Shown here one piece after another: positions 33,681-43,216 of a stretch of 64,000 nucleotides of DNA. The stretch is from JBAYST01 sp034932745 (GTDB lineage: Bacteria > Bacillota_I > Bacilli_A > RFN20 > CAG-826), in NCBI GenBank assembly GCA_034932745.1, contig JAYFOJ010000002.1:248001-312000 (forward strand), given 5' to 3'. The notes below the pieces were generated by a model. That model did not search any database. It was not told the origin of the DNA and was given only the letters and a program-made list of their open reading frames with translations. The translations under genes were made by a program, and so were the position numbers. How positions within the stretch are numbered: position 1 is the first letter of the stretch; each line of letters starts with the position of its first letter.

Positions 33681-34677
33681 CTTTCTTTTCTTTCTTCTTT
33701 TTCTCTTCGCTTATTTTTTTAGCAATTGGAGTTTGATGGTCTAAGAATCCTTCGCCAAAAACAGCATTGGTGCTAGTGTAAGTAACAAATGCTTTTGGAT
33801 CGACACTAGCGATAAATTCTTTTATTTGAATGTATTCACTTCTCGATAATACACTTCTTAAAATAACTCTTTTACGACCAGTGAAAGCACCTGTGATGTC
33901 GATTAATGTAACGCCTCTATCCATTTCTTCGGTTATGTATTTCGAAATTTCTTCCCAATTATCCGAAATGGCTTCCATGATAAAAGCGTTTTGATTGCGG
34001 CTATAGACAAATTCAATTACTAAGGCGGTAACAAAAGCACAGATGATTCCGCATAAACAGTTGACTACAAAATTAGGGAAATCGAGGATAAAAATACCGG
34101 CAACAATAATAGCGGCATCGATTACAAAACTACCAATCGACACATTTACTCCTGCATATTTCTTTAAGAGAATAGCAAGAACATCGAGTCCTCCAGTAGA
34201 TCCTTTACCGACAAAAGTAATAGCGACCCCTAGTCCAATTGTTAGACCGCCAAAGATAGCGTCGAGAATTAAATCACCAGTCGTTAAGCCGATTTCGGTA
34301 TGCAAAATAGATACAGCTTTGGCTAAATCGACAAATACATCAACGCGATAAAATATTGAGTAAAAAAGCGGATATAATATTGACGCTAACAAGGTTTTTA
34401 TAGCAAAGTCTTTGCCCAGAGTAAAAAGAGAGAGCAGCCACAACAAACCAGTGATTATCCAAATTGCGATATCGACGATATTACCAAGGTTTGGAAACGA
34501 TTTCTGAATAATAAAACTTATGCCACTAATGCCGCCAGCGACAATTGTATTCTGTGTTAAAAATATTGCTGTACCAAAAGCTAGGAGCAAAGATCCGGCG
34601 ACGATAAGAAAAATATGATAAGCATAACGACCTATTTCTTTTTTTGTCATCGGCTTTTTATTATTTACTTTTTCCAT
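33670..34677 (-). CDS. YitT family membrane protein (second copy)
   Basis: The protein has 335 residues. Five or six membrane helices lie in residues 18-215 with the family's NTIVAGGISGISF and GKGSTGGLDVLA segments, then a DUF2179 domain (DRGVTLIDITGAFTGR) and a very basic tail (about 20 Lys/Glu). The function is unknown. It overlaps prfB by 17 bases and uvrB by 11 bases and ends in TGA, so it is translated as part of the secA-prfB-uvrB unit. Confidence 0.88.
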   Translation of the reverse strand: MEKVNNKKPMTKKEIGRYAYHIFLIVAGSLLLAFGTAIFLTQNTIVAGGISGISFIIQKSFPNLGNIVDIAIWIITGLLWLLSLFTLGKDFAIKTLLASILYPLFYSIFYRVDVFVDLAKAVSILHTEIGLTTGDLILDAIFGGLTIGLGVAITFVGKGSTGGLDVLAILLKKYAGVNVSIGSFVIDAAIIVAGIFILDFPNFVVNCLCGIICAFVTALVIEFVYSRNQNAFIMEAISDNWEEISKYITEEMDRGVTLIDITGAFTGRKRVILRSVLSRSEYIQIKEFIASVDPKAFVTYTSTNAVFGEGFLDHQTPIAKKISEEKKKKEKKDGK

Positions 34678-35771
34678 TTTTCTTCGCCTCCATTTCTAGA
34701 AATGAATATACAAATCCATCTATTTCTCCATTCATAACGGACTGGACATCTGATGTTTCATAATCTGTTCTGTTATCTTTTACGAGTGTGTAAGGACAGA
34801 AAACATAAGACCTAATTTGACTTCCCCACTCAATGTTTTTTTGTTCACCAATAATGTTTTTGAGTTCGCTATCTCTTCTTTCTAATTCGAGTTGATATAG
34901 TCGTGACTTTAGCATCTGCATTGCTGTTTCTTTATTTAAAAGTTGGCTTCGTTCGATTTGACAACTAACAACGATCCCAGTCGGAAGATGGGTAATTCTC
35001 ACCGCAGACTCAACTTTGTTGACGTTTTGTCCACCAGCGCCACCACTACGATATGTGTCGACTTTTAAGTCTATATCATTAATTTTAACATCTATTTCGC
35101 CTTTAAACTCAGGAACTACGTTCACCGAGGCAAAAGATGTGTGTCTTCTTTTGTTAGAATCAAATGGTGAAATTCTTACTAAACGGTGAACACCTTTTTC
35201 GCCTTTTAAAAGTCCATAAGCGTTTTTACCAGTTACTTTCACAGTAACGGATTTTAAACCCGCTTCTTCTCCATATTGATAATCGACAACAATAAATTTG
35301 AGTCGATGAAGATCCGCGAAACGAGAATACATTCTAAGGAGCATATCTGCCCAATCTTGTGCTTCGGTTCCACCGGCGCCAGGGTGAATATCCATTAAGG
35401 CATTTAATGAGTCGAATTTACCAGCGAATAAAATCGAAATACGAAAATCTTTAGCCTCTTTTACTAAAGCTAAATATTGTTCTTCAATTTGTGCTAAAAG
35501 AGAATCGTCGCCGAGTTCGATTAACTCTGTTAAATTCTTGCAATCATCCAATATAGAATGGAAAGTTTGAACGATTTCTTTTCGATAATTTAACTCGCCA
35601 ATAATTTCCATGGCCTTATTGTTATCGAGCCAAAAATCGGTTGCCTGAGATTGCTGTTCAAACTCTAATGCTTCTTTTTCTAATTTTGGAATGTCAAAGA
35701 GAAGACCCGAGTTGCTGGGTTAATTCTGCAACAGCACATAACTCATTTTTAATTGCGGTCATGTCTTTCAT
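34661..35771 (-). CDS. prfB: peptide chain release factor 2, expressed through a programmed +1 frameshift
   Basis: Translation starts at ATG 35771, one base after the secA stop, and reads 25 codons to Leu (CTT) and an in-frame TGA at 35696-35694. A +1 shift on CTT-TGA-C moves into the main frame, which runs to 34661. The whole product is about 369 residues. The main part has the class I release-factor catalytic GGQ (SGGAGGQNVNKVES) and a recognition domain. RF2 reads TGA and TAA, and the internal TGA makes its synthesis self-limiting. This also shows that TGA is a stop codon here. Confidence 0.95.
35693..35699 (-). promoter_or_regulatory. prfB programmed frameshift site CTTTGAC
   Basis: The minus strand reads CTCGGGTCTTCTCTTTGAC. 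The slippery CTT, the stop TGA and the following C match the universal RF2 site. The usual AGGGGG stimulator three bases before CTT is reduced to GGG six bases before it. Confidence 0.93.
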
Positions 35772-35772
35772 G

Positions 35773-38178
35773 TTATTTCTTCTCCTCGATGGGACCAGAA
35801 CCATTTTGAATTTGATTGTCGATTACTGGTGGTTGTCCAACTGGTTCCACAGGTTTTATTTCGACTTTGACATTTAATAAGTTTAAAACAGCATCTACTG
35901 ATGAAAGATTAAGCATCTCTCTAAACATTGCATAACCTTCATTGACGTAATCTTGCAGTGGATTTACGTTGGCATAACTACGAAGGAAAATTCCCTCTCT
36001 TAATCTCGCCATTGTATCGATATGCTTAGTCCAGTTTTGGTCGATTGTTCTTAAAATGAAACTTCTTTCAATCCGATCAGAAACTTCCTTTGGCCATTTC
36101 GATTTAATGTCTTGATATCTATCTAATAAAACAACGCCTAAATCGTTTCCAGCTTCATCGCTTGGAGCTTCTTCATACAAACTCTTCTTAATCGATCCAT
36201 TTGGTAAGAAACGTGGTTCAACTTCTTTAATTAGCATTTCTCCATCAATTAATTTGGCAGTACTACCAACTGGGACAGATTTATTGGCTAAAAATTCACC
36301 AGTAGTATTGAAAATTTCTTCGACGATATCGGTAATATCTTCGCCGAGAAGAATCTTATCTCTTTTGGTATAAATAATTTGCCTTTGTTTTGCTAATACG
36401 TCGTCGTAGTCCAATAAAGATTTGCGTGTATCAAAGTTTTGACCTTCAATTCTTTTTTGAGCAGAAGTGATAACATCCGAAATCATTTTCATTTCTAATG
36501 CTTCATCTCCGCAGTTCTTTTCGATGAATTTTCTAATATTGTCGCTAGCAAAGCGAATTAATAGTGTGTCATCGAAAGAAACGTAGAATCTAGAGAAGCC
36601 AGGATCTCCTTGACGACCGCTACGACCTCTTAACTGATTATCAATACGACGTGATTCGTGTCTTTCTGTGCCGAAAACACATAATCCACCCAATGCTCTA
36701 ACTTCGTCATCGATTTTAATATCGGTTCCACGACCAGCCATGTTAGTAGCTAGTGTAATAGCGCCCTTTTCGCCAGCGTGAGAAATAATTTCAGCTTCGC
36801 GAGCATGGTTCTTGGCGTTCAACATTTCATGCTTTAGACCTGCTTCATTCAATAAATTCGATATTTCTTCCGAAGATTCAACTGAAACAGTACCAATCAA
36901 AATTGGCTGCCCCTTCTCGTGACGTTCCTTTACTTCAGCAATCAATGCTTTTAGTTTTGGACCTTTGTGAGCGTAGACATAGTCTAATGCATCAATTCTA
37001 ATCACTGGGCGATTAGTAGGGACTTGAAGAACTCTCATGTTATAAATCTTTTGAAATTCTTCTTCTTCAGTCTTAGCAGTTCCAGTCATACCTGACAATT
37101 TCCGATATAAGCGGAAAAAGTTTTGATATGTAATGGTCGCCATTGTCACGGTTTCCTGTTTGATTTCGACATTTTCTTTTGCTTGAACGGCTTGATGAAG
37201 ACCATCAGACCACTCTCTTCCGGGAAGAACACGGCCAGTGAATTGATCGATAATTTGCACTTTTCCTTCTAAGTCAACTAAGTAATCAACATCTCTAAAC
37301 ATGATGTAGTTAGCTTTTAATGCGTTATGAATTCGGTGAACTAAATCCGCATATTCTGGAGCGTAAAGGTTATGAATGCCAAACATTCTTTCAGCCTTAG
37401 CGTTTCCTTCATCGGTTAAATTGACGGTTTTCTCTTTAACATCGACCGTATAATCTTTTTCTTTTTTTAATGTCTTAACAAATCGGTCGGCAACAGTATA
37501 TTGACTTGGACTTGCCTTAGCACCACCAGAAATAATTAATGGCGTGCGGCTTTCATCGATAAGAATTGAGTCGGCTTCGTCGACGATTGCATAATCTAAG
37601 CCTCTAAGAACTCTTCCATCAATGGATTGTGCCATGTTATCTCTTAGATAATCGAAACCTAATTCGGCATTAGTTGTATAAGTGACATCACATAAATATG
37701 CTTCTCTTTTTTCAGAAGTTGTTTTTGATCTAAGGTTAACACCGACAGTCAAACCTAAAAATGTATATATTTGCCCCATCCAACTTGCGTCACGACTTGC
37801 TAGATATTCGTTTACAGTTACGACGTGCACTCCCTTACCCGCTAAAGCGTTTAAGTAAACGGTCATAGTTGCGGTTAAAGTTTTACCTTCACCTGTTTTC
37901 ATTTCGGCAACATCGCCATCATTTAACATTAATGCGCCGATAATTTGTACTTTAAATGGGAATTGTTTTAATACTCTTTTTGCAGCCTCTCTTGCCACTG
38001 CAAAAGCCTCGACTTTGATGTCATCAAGAGTCTTACCGTTCGATAATAAATTTCTAAAATATGGGGTCTTTGCCTTTAACTCGTCATCGGATAAAGATTC
38101 CATTACTTTTTCAAGTTTAATTACTTTGTCTGCTTCCGATTCAAATTTTCTTAAGGCTCTTTTGTCAAAAAAACTCAT
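35773..38178 (-). CDS. secA: preprotein translocase ATPase SecA
   Basis: The protein has 801 residues. It contains Walker A (MKTGEGKTL), DEAD-type VDEADSILIDE, the second motor motif GRGTDIKID, the QLRGRSGRQGDPG signature and the helical scaffold/wing domains. The end is a short polar tail (about 25 residues) without the Cys-rich zinc domain found in many SecA proteins, as in several other small Firmicutes. It drives export through SecYEG. AAAGGCGG lies before ATG 38178; a possible promoter with TTAGAC and TAAGAT lies in the 106 bases upstream. Confidence 0.97.
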   Translation of the reverse strand: MSFFDKRALRKFESEADKVIKLEKVMESLSDDELKAKTPYFRNLLSNGKTLDDIKVEAFAVAREAAKRVLKQFPFKVQIIGALMLNDGDVAEMKTGEGKTLTATMTVYLNALAGKGVHVVTVNEYLASRDASWMGQIYTFLGLTVGVNLRSKTTSEKREAYLCDVTYTTNAELGFDYLRDNMAQSIDGRVLRGLDYAIVDEADSILIDESRTPLIISGGAKASPSQYTVADRFVKTLKKEKDYTVDVKEKTVNLTDEGNAKAERMFGIHNLYAPEYADLVHRIHNALKANYIMFRDVDYLVDLEGKVQIIDQFTGRVLPGREWSDGLHQAVQAKENVEIKQETVTMATITYQNFFRLYRKLSGMTGTAKTEEEEFQKIYNMRVLQVPTNRPVIRIDALDYVYAHKGPKLKALIAEVKERHEKGQPILIGTVSVESSEEISNLLNEAGLKHEMLNAKNHAREAEIISHAGEKGAITLATNMAGRGTDIKIDDEVRALGGLCVFGTERHESRRIDNQLRGRSGRQGDPGFSRFYVSFDDTLLIRFASDNIRKFIEKNCGDEALEMKMISDVITSAQKRIEGQNFDTRKSLLDYDDVLAKQRQIIYTKRDKILLGEDITDIVEEIFNTTGEFLANKSVPVGSTAKLIDGEMLIKEVEPRFLPNGSIKKSLYEEAPSDEAGNDLGVVLLDRYQDIKSKWPKEVSDRIERSFILRTIDQNWTKHIDTMARLREGIFLRSYANVNPLQDYVNEGYAMFREMLNLSSVDAVLNLLNVKVEIKPVEPVGQPPVIDNQIQNGSGPIEEKK

Positions 38179-38284
38179 CTCGTTGTCCGCCTTTCATTGA
38201 TGTGTAGTTCAAAAGTTAATATTTGCTTTAATATCTTATCACTTAACCTATGGTTAGTCTAACATATAAGTTTTTCACATCTCG

Positions 38285-38968
38285 TTATAAAGAAGTCTCT
38301 TCTTTGTGCTCTACTTTTGAAAGAACTAAAACTTTAATCGATTTTGGATTGAATTTTTCTATTAAATCTATGCATTTTTTAATCGTCATTCCGGTCGTGT
38401 AAACATCATCGACAATCAAGACTTTTTTATTTTTAAGACACTCACCATCATTGATTTTAAGAATATCATTTATTAAGCTTCGCTTATTAATTGGCTGGTC
38501 CGATTGTTTTAAAGGACTCGTTTTTAACAAGATGTCGCGATATTCGATTTCCATGCATCTAAATATTTCAATTACGTGATTGAATCCTCTGATTTCATCG
38601 TGCTTCGTATAACTGGGAACGGGCACTATAACATACCCGTGGTATTTCATTTTTAGATAGCGGGCAAAAGTAACGAGAAATATTGGAGCAATTTCAATAT
38701 CATAACAGCCCTTCAACAGAAACAGTTTTTCTTTAAGAAAATCATCGTATTTGTAAATCGCTAAACCATCAATTTTTTTATTTATTTCGAACTTAACAAA
38801 TACTGGATTCATCGTTTGAAAACAACGATCGCATATAATCGGTTTTTGAACCGATATAGTTCGCAATGAACTACTGGTAAATTCCTTAAAACATATTCTG
38901 CAAATCGAGATTTTTTCTTCGAATGGTTTCGACAGAGTTTTCCATCTCTTTACTTTTCCTTTTTCCAA
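38285..38968 (-). CDS. comFC: ComFC-like phosphoribosyltransferase-fold competence protein
   Basis: The protein has 227 residues. An N-terminal zinc ribbon (CRICFKEF and, later, CDRCF) is followed by a phosphoribosyltransferase domain with the PRPP loop VLIVDDVYTTGMT and the VPVPSYTKHDEIRGFN segment. In competent bacteria ComFC supports uptake of single-stranded DNA with ComFA. The start appears to be TTG 38968, with GCGAGG about 12 bases upstream. It lies 83 bases inside comFA, and no ATG exists in frame before the zinc cysteines. Confidence 0.9.
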   Translation of the reverse strand: MEKGKVKRWKTLSKPFEEKISICRICFKEFTSSSLRTISVQKPIICDRCFQTMNPVFVKFEINKKIDGLAIYKYDDFLKEKLFLLKGCYDIEIAPIFLVTFARYLKMKYHGYVIVPVPSYTKHDEIRGFNHVIEIFRCMEIEYRDILLKTSPLKQSDQPINKRSLINDILKINDGECLKNKKVLIVDDVYTTGMTIKKCIDLIEKFNPKSIKVLVLSKVEHKEETSL

Positions 38969-40043
38969 TAAAAATTACCTCGCCTGTTGGATGATCTTTT
39001 TTTCTGCCAACTCTTCCACTAATTTGTATTAATGTTTTGGTTTGAAAAATCTTGTTACACGAATCCATCACCACTACTTGAAGATTGCTGAATGTAACGC
39101 CTCTTTCTAGTAAAGATGTCGTGATTAGCAAATCGTGTTCACCTTTTTTAAACTCAGATATTATTTTCTCTTTATCTTTTTTCTTCGAATGAACGCATTT
39201 TACTCGGTGAAAGAATAGTAAGAGGAATTTATGCAATTTCTCGCATTTATCTATGGTCGGCACGAACACAAAAACTTTCATTTTGCTTTTAGTGTATTTT
39301 CTAAGAAGGTGTATTAAGTATAATATCGACAAAAAATGGGGCAGGATGATTATTTTTGGAACAGGTAGTAAGTGTCCATGATACCTAGTGTTAAGCGACA
39401 AAATGCTCTTGTTTTTTTGTTTATAAAGCTCTAAAAGTTTTTCTGGAGGAGTCGCGCTCAAAATCACACAATTGCCTTTATAAGAGTTATTAAAAAAAGA
39501 CTCTAACACTGAATTTTGATCGTACGGAAAAGCATCGATTTCATCAAAAATAATGAGGTCAAAATAGTTTCTATAACGATAGAGTTGGTGTGTTGTAAGA
39601 CAGATTATTTCGCCATCTAAAAAATCGGTATTACCACCATAAACCGTAATAATTCTGTTCTTGTGAAAAACGTTTTTAAAGCGCTCAGCGATTTCAATGA
39701 CAACTTCTCTTCTTGGAACCGTGAAGCCAACCTTTAATCCAGAATTTAAAGCATAGTCGATAACTTGAAAAACCAACTCTGTCTTGCCTGCACCACAAAC
39801 AGCGTCGATTAAGGTATCCTTTCCATTCATAAAATTAAGTAATACTGCATCGCTAATTCTTTTTTGCTCATCAGTTAATGAATAATTGATAGAAAAAGAA
39901 CTTTGACCGACAACGCAGTTATTTTTAATCGCTGGTTGGCCTTTAAAACTTATACAAGCTCGACAATAAAGTTGTCCGTTTTTTATTCCAAGCTTGTTTT
40001 CATCGTCGTTCCCGCAAATCGGACATTTAAAATAATCACCCAT
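38886..40043 (-). CDS. comFA: ComFA-like DNA uptake helicase
   Basis: The protein has 385 residues, shorter than B. subtilis ComFA (463). A four-cysteine zinc finger (CPICG and CRAC) precedes the DEAD-type motor, with Walker A DAVCGAGKTE, Walker B FDEIDAFPY, SATPPEK and motif VI QISGRVGRK. ComFA powers inward movement of single-stranded DNA in natural transformation. Other competence genes (comEA, comEC, comG) are not in the window, so competence itself is not shown. The C-terminal 83 bases are shared with comFC. Confidence 0.92.
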   Translation of the reverse strand: MGDYFKCPICGNDDENKLGIKNGQLYCRACISFKGQPAIKNNCVVGQSSFSINYSLTDEQKRISDAVLLNFMNGKDTLIDAVCGAGKTELVFQVIDYALNSGLKVGFTVPRREVVIEIAERFKNVFHKNRIITVYGGNTDFLDGEIICLTTHQLYRYRNYFDLIIFDEIDAFPYDQNSVLESFFNNSYKGNCVILSATPPEKLLELYKQKNKSILSLNTRYHGHLLPVPKIIILPHFLSILYLIHLLRKYTKSKMKVFVFVPTIDKCEKLHKFLLLFFHRVKCVHSKKKDKEKIISEFKKGEHDLLITTSLLERGVTFSNLQVVVMDSCNKIFQTKTLIQISGRVGRKKDHPTGEVIFIGKRKSKEMENSVETIRRKNLDLQNMF

Positions 40044-40077
40044 GCTACCTATAGGAAACGTGGATTTATTTGCTAAT

Positions 40078-40103
40078 AAAAAAGCTCCCAGATTAGTGGG
40101 AGC
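40078..40103 (-). terminator. terminator after rpiB
   Basis: On the minus strand a GCTCCCA/TGGGAGC stem with a six-base loop is followed by T6. It ends the prfA-prmC-tsaC-rpiB unit before comFA. Confidence 0.85.
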
Positions 40104-40116
40104 ATTATCGTTAATT

Positions 40117-40563
40117 TTATATTTCTTTATCTAAGTCGGAAAGCATGTCAACTCTTGTAGCGTGACGTCCGCCTTCAAATTGCGTATTCAAGAATGTGTC
40201 TAATCTTCTTTCGCAATCTTCGTAGTCCATTCTGCTTTGACCAAAGGCAATAACGTTACAATTGTTGTGAGCACGTATTAATCTAGCTACTTCATCATCG
40301 TAAGCAATTCCACATCTGATGCCTTTTATTTTGTTAGCGGCAATCGAAATGCCAATCCCGGTCGAACAAACAACTACTCCAAATTTGCACTCACCAGAAG
40401 CAACTTTTCGTCCCACTTCTGCACCATAAATTGGATAATGACAGGAGTCATGACAATCAGTACCACAATCGACGACTTGATACCCTAGTAACTCGAGATG
40501 TTCTGCTAATTTGGTCTTGTAATCAACACCAGCGTGATCGCTTCCAACTGCAATTTTATCCAT
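40117..40563 (-). CDS. rpiB: ribose-5-phosphate isomerase B
   Basis: The protein has 148 residues. The RpiB/LacAB signatures GSDHAG (residues 7-12), GTDCHDSCHYP and the catalytic-site segment CSTGIGISIAANK are present. It interconverts ribose-5-phosphate and ribulose-5-phosphate in the pentose phosphate pathway. GAGGAAAA lies before the ATG, one base after the tsaC stop. The prmC-tsaC-rpiB order also occurs in Bacillus. Confidence 0.95.
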   Translation of the reverse strand: MDKIAVGSDHAGVDYKTKLAEHLELLGYQVVDCGTDCHDSCHYPIYGAEVGRKVASGECKFGVVVCSTGIGISIAANKIKGIRCGIAYDDEVARLIRAHNNCNVIAFGQSRMDYEDCERRLDTFLNTQFEGGRHATRVDMLSDLDKEI

Positions 40564-40564
40564 A

Positions 40565-41164
40565 TTATTTTTCCTCCAAAGTTTTCATAATTTCTGAAGA
40601 AGATAAATCTCCTTCTCTTACTATTGTAATAGTATCACATGTATCAACTATAGTTGATGGTTTTTTGCATCCAGAAACACCTTCGATGTAAAAATCAACC
40701 TCGTTGCCAAACACATTTCTCGCTTCTTTTGAATCTAGAGTTGGTTTTTCACCAGATTTATTTGCGCTAGGAACAAGTAGAGGCTTACCCGTTAATTTAA
40801 TTAGGTCTAATATATCTTTTTCAGAAGAGATTCTAATACCGATTTTCGCACTTCCATGAGTAACCCAATCCGGAACATTGTTCTTTGTTGGCAAAAGAAT
40901 TGTAATCGGTCCAGGCATATAAGCATCAATTAATTTCTGACAGTCTTTACTGATAATAGCGTATTTTGCTATATCTTTTGGGTCCGACAGCATCATCGTA
41001 TAAGGTTTATTATCTGGCCGACCTTTAATGTGATTTAAACGATCGTAAGTTTCTTTGTTATCAAAAACAATCGCTAAGCCAAAAACTGTTTCAGTAGGAA
41101 ATGCAATAATCCCACCGCTTTTAAGAACTTCTGCTGCCTTTTTTAACGTTTCACTAGTCTTCAT
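40565..41164 (-). CDS. tsaC: L-threonylcarbamoyladenylate synthase (Sua5/YciO/YrdC)
   Basis: The protein has 199 residues from ATG 41164, chosen over ATG 41173 because GAGGA sits nine bases before it. The YrdC motif FPTETVFGL, the KGRP segment and the SANKSGE and STIVD motifs are present. It makes threonylcarbamoyl-AMP for the t6A modification of tRNAs that read ANN codons. It overlaps prmC by 11 bases. The Sua5 C-terminal domain is absent, so this is the short TsaC form. Confidence 0.93.
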   Translation of the reverse strand: MKTSETLKKAAEVLKSGGIIAFPTETVFGLAIVFDNKETYDRLNHIKGRPDNKPYTMMLSDPKDIAKYAIISKDCQKLIDAYMPGPITILLPTKNNVPDWVTHGSAKIGIRISSEKDILDLIKLTGKPLLVPSANKSGEKPTLDSKEARNVFGNEVDFYIEGVSGCKKPSTIVDTCDTITIVREGDLSSSEIMKTLEEK

Positions 41165-42008
41165 ATTTATCATTCCTCACATATAGAAACCGTGTTCTAT
41201 TATAAATATCTTTATGGAATTCGTAACTTGCTAATGGAAGATATTTTTTAATTAACTCTGTTAGAGATTCTTCCATTTTTTCGCCAATCTCAAAAAACAT
41301 TAACGACCTTCTTTTTGTGACAATTGGTGCGTTTTTAAATATTTCTTCGTAATACTTCGTCGCTGGTTTAGCCATCAATGCTAAATGCGGTTCGTTGCGA
41401 TATACATTTTCATCAATTGTCTTTTCGTCTTCGATATAAGGAGGGTTGGAGATTATGATGTCAGCCTTGACATTATCATTAACCAATGGCCTTAACATAT
41501 CACCTTGATAAAATTTGATTTTTGCGCCATATTTTTTACTATTTTCTTTTGCTATTTCTAAGGCACTAGGCGAAATATCTATTGCGATCACATCGCTATT
41601 AACAATTCTTCTATATATAGATATAGCAATCGCGCCAGTTCCAGTACCAACATCAACGATTGAAAATCCATTTACAAAATCACATTCTTTTTTAATCATA
41701 GACACTGCAAAAAGAACCAATTCTTCGGTTTCTGGACGTGGGATTAAAACATCTGAATTTACCTTCAAATCAAGATCTAAAAAAGGCGCATGACCAATTG
41801 CGTATTGAACCGGCATTCCTGACATAATCTTTGCCACTATTTGTCTAAAACTGTCGATATTTTTTGCTTCATCATCAAAATGTTTCACTAATTCTGAAAA
41901 AGTCTCAAAACCGTTCACATCTAAAAGAATGAGTTTGACGGCTGATTCGTCTATTTTATTCGGAACAAGATTTTTTAATTCAAAATAAAGTTCACGATTT
42001 GTCGCCAT
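41154..42008 (-). CDS. prmC: peptide chain release factor N5-glutamine methyltransferase
   Basis: The protein has 284 residues from ATG 42008, one base after the prfA stop. The N-terminal helical domain leads to the SAM-binding VDVGTGTGAIA and the catalytic NPPY (IISNPPYIED), both standard for PrmC/HemK. It methylates the GGQ glutamine of RF1 and RF2. Adjacent prfA is one target and prfB, also in this window, is the other. Confidence 0.95.
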   Translation of the reverse strand: MATNRELYFELKNLVPNKIDESAVKLILLDVNGFETFSELVKHFDDEAKNIDSFRQIVAKIMSGMPVQYAIGHAPFLDLDLKVNSDVLIPRPETEELVLFAVSMIKKECDFVNGFSIVDVGTGTGAIAISIYRRIVNSDVIAIDISPSALEIAKENSKKYGAKIKFYQGDMLRPLVNDNVKADIIISNPPYIEDEKTIDENVYRNEPHLALMAKPATKYYEEIFKNAPIVTKRRSLMFFEIGEKMEESLTELIKKYLPLASYEFHKDIYNRTRFLYVRNDKYED

Positions 42009-42009
42009 A

Positions 42010-43080
42010 TTAAACCGCCATTTTTGATTGTTGGTCAAAATGTATTAATGCTTCCACAACTTCTTCGAGTTCACCTTCCATTACTCTATCAAGTTTTTGA
42101 ATTGTAAATCCAATTCGATGATCGGTGACTCTATTTTGTGGATAGTTGTAAGTTCTAATTTTCTCACTTCTTTCGCCAGTGCCTAGTTTAAGTTTGCGTT
42201 CATTTCCTCTTTCTTCTTCTTGTTTTTCAAGAGCGTTAGAGTAGAGTTTTGTTCTTAACATCTGCATAGCGATTTCGCGGTTTTGAATTTGCGATTTTTC
42301 GGTCTGGCATGCAACTACTGTGCCAGTCGGAATATGCGTGATTCTAACTGCGGATTCGGTCTTATTGACGTTTTGTCCGCCCGCGCCTTGAGCGTGATAT
42401 GTATCGACTTGCAAGTCGCTTGGATTTACTTCAATATCTATTTCATCTGCTTCTGGCATAACTAAAACTGTAGAAGTAGAAGTATGAATTCGTCCGTTTG
42501 CTTCAGTCTTTGGCACTCTTTGTACGCGATGAGCGCCACTTTCAAATTTCAATTTTGAATAGACATTATCTCCTTTGATTTTAAAAGAGATTAGTGAGTA
42601 TCCACCGGCTTCGCTTGGCGATGAACTCAACACTTGAAGCTTCCAACCTTGTGTTTCGGCATATTTGGAGTACATTCTAAACAAATCGCCAGCAAATATA
42701 TTTGCCTCGTCTCCTCCAACAGCGCCTCTTATTTCGACAATAATGTTCTTATCATCATTTGGATCTTTAGGTATTAGAAGTTCTCTTATTTCTTCGATTA
42801 ATGAGTCTTCTTCCTTAACTAATCTTTTATATTCTTCTTTTCCCATATCAGCAATTTCAGAATCCGATTCATTGCTCATCTGAAGTGCTTGTTCTTTATC
42901 AATGACTAGTTTTTTATATTCGTTAAATTTCAAAACTTGTGGTTCTAATATCGATCTCTCTTTTGAAAGGTTGCGAAAACGAACCATGTCTCTAGTAACA
43001 TCCTCTTTGATTAATTCGGCATCGATTTCCGCAAGTCGCGCTTCCGCAACTTGCAATCTTTGGAACATGCTGTCTTCCAT
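42010..43080 (-). CDS. prfA: peptide chain release factor 1
   Basis: The protein has 356 residues from ATG 43080 behind AAGGAG. It has the catalytic AQGAGGQNVNKTES motif and the N-terminal helical domain. The recognition domain, though not separately marked here, is within the normal full length. RF1 ends translation at TAA and TAG. It heads the prfA-prmC-tsaC-rpiB operon and is divergent from dnaX; 136 bases lie between the two. Confidence 0.96.
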   Translation of the reverse strand: MEDSMFQRLQVAEARLAEIDAELIKEDVTRDMVRFRNLSKERSILEPQVLKFNEYKKLVIDKEQALQMSNESDSEIADMGKEEYKRLVKEEDSLIEEIRELLIPKDPNDDKNIIVEIRGAVGGDEANIFAGDLFRMYSKYAETQGWKLQVLSSSPSEAGGYSLISFKIKGDNVYSKLKFESGAHRVQRVPKTEANGRIHTSTSTVLVMPEADEIDIEVNPSDLQVDTYHAQGAGGQNVNKTESAVRITHIPTGTVVACQTEKSQIQNREIAMQMLRTKLYSNALEKQEEERGNERKLKLGTGERSEKIRTYNYPQNRVTDHRIGFTIQKLDRVMEGELEEVVEALIHFDQQSKMAV

Positions 43081-43192
43081 TTTGATCTCCTTACAGAACG
43101 GTTTGTATTGTAGCATATTAACACTATTATAAAAAGGGGATTGTTTTTGCTTAATATTAATATTAATTCTTCAAGAAGGTGTCTTGTTTGTG

Positions 43193-43198
43193 TATAAT
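43193..43198 (+). promoter_or_regulatory. -10 box of the dnaX operon
   Basis: TATAAT at 43193-43198 lies 18 bases before dnaX ATG 43217, with an AAGGTAAG ribosome site between them. The -35 region (TTCAAG) is poor. Confidence 0.4.
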
Positions 43199-43216
43199 CA
43201 AGTAAGGTAAGAAACA

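Noticed and set aside
40044..40077. Promoter for comFA between comFA and rpiB
   Set aside because: AT-rich and short; no pair of -35 and -10 elements with proper spacing was found.
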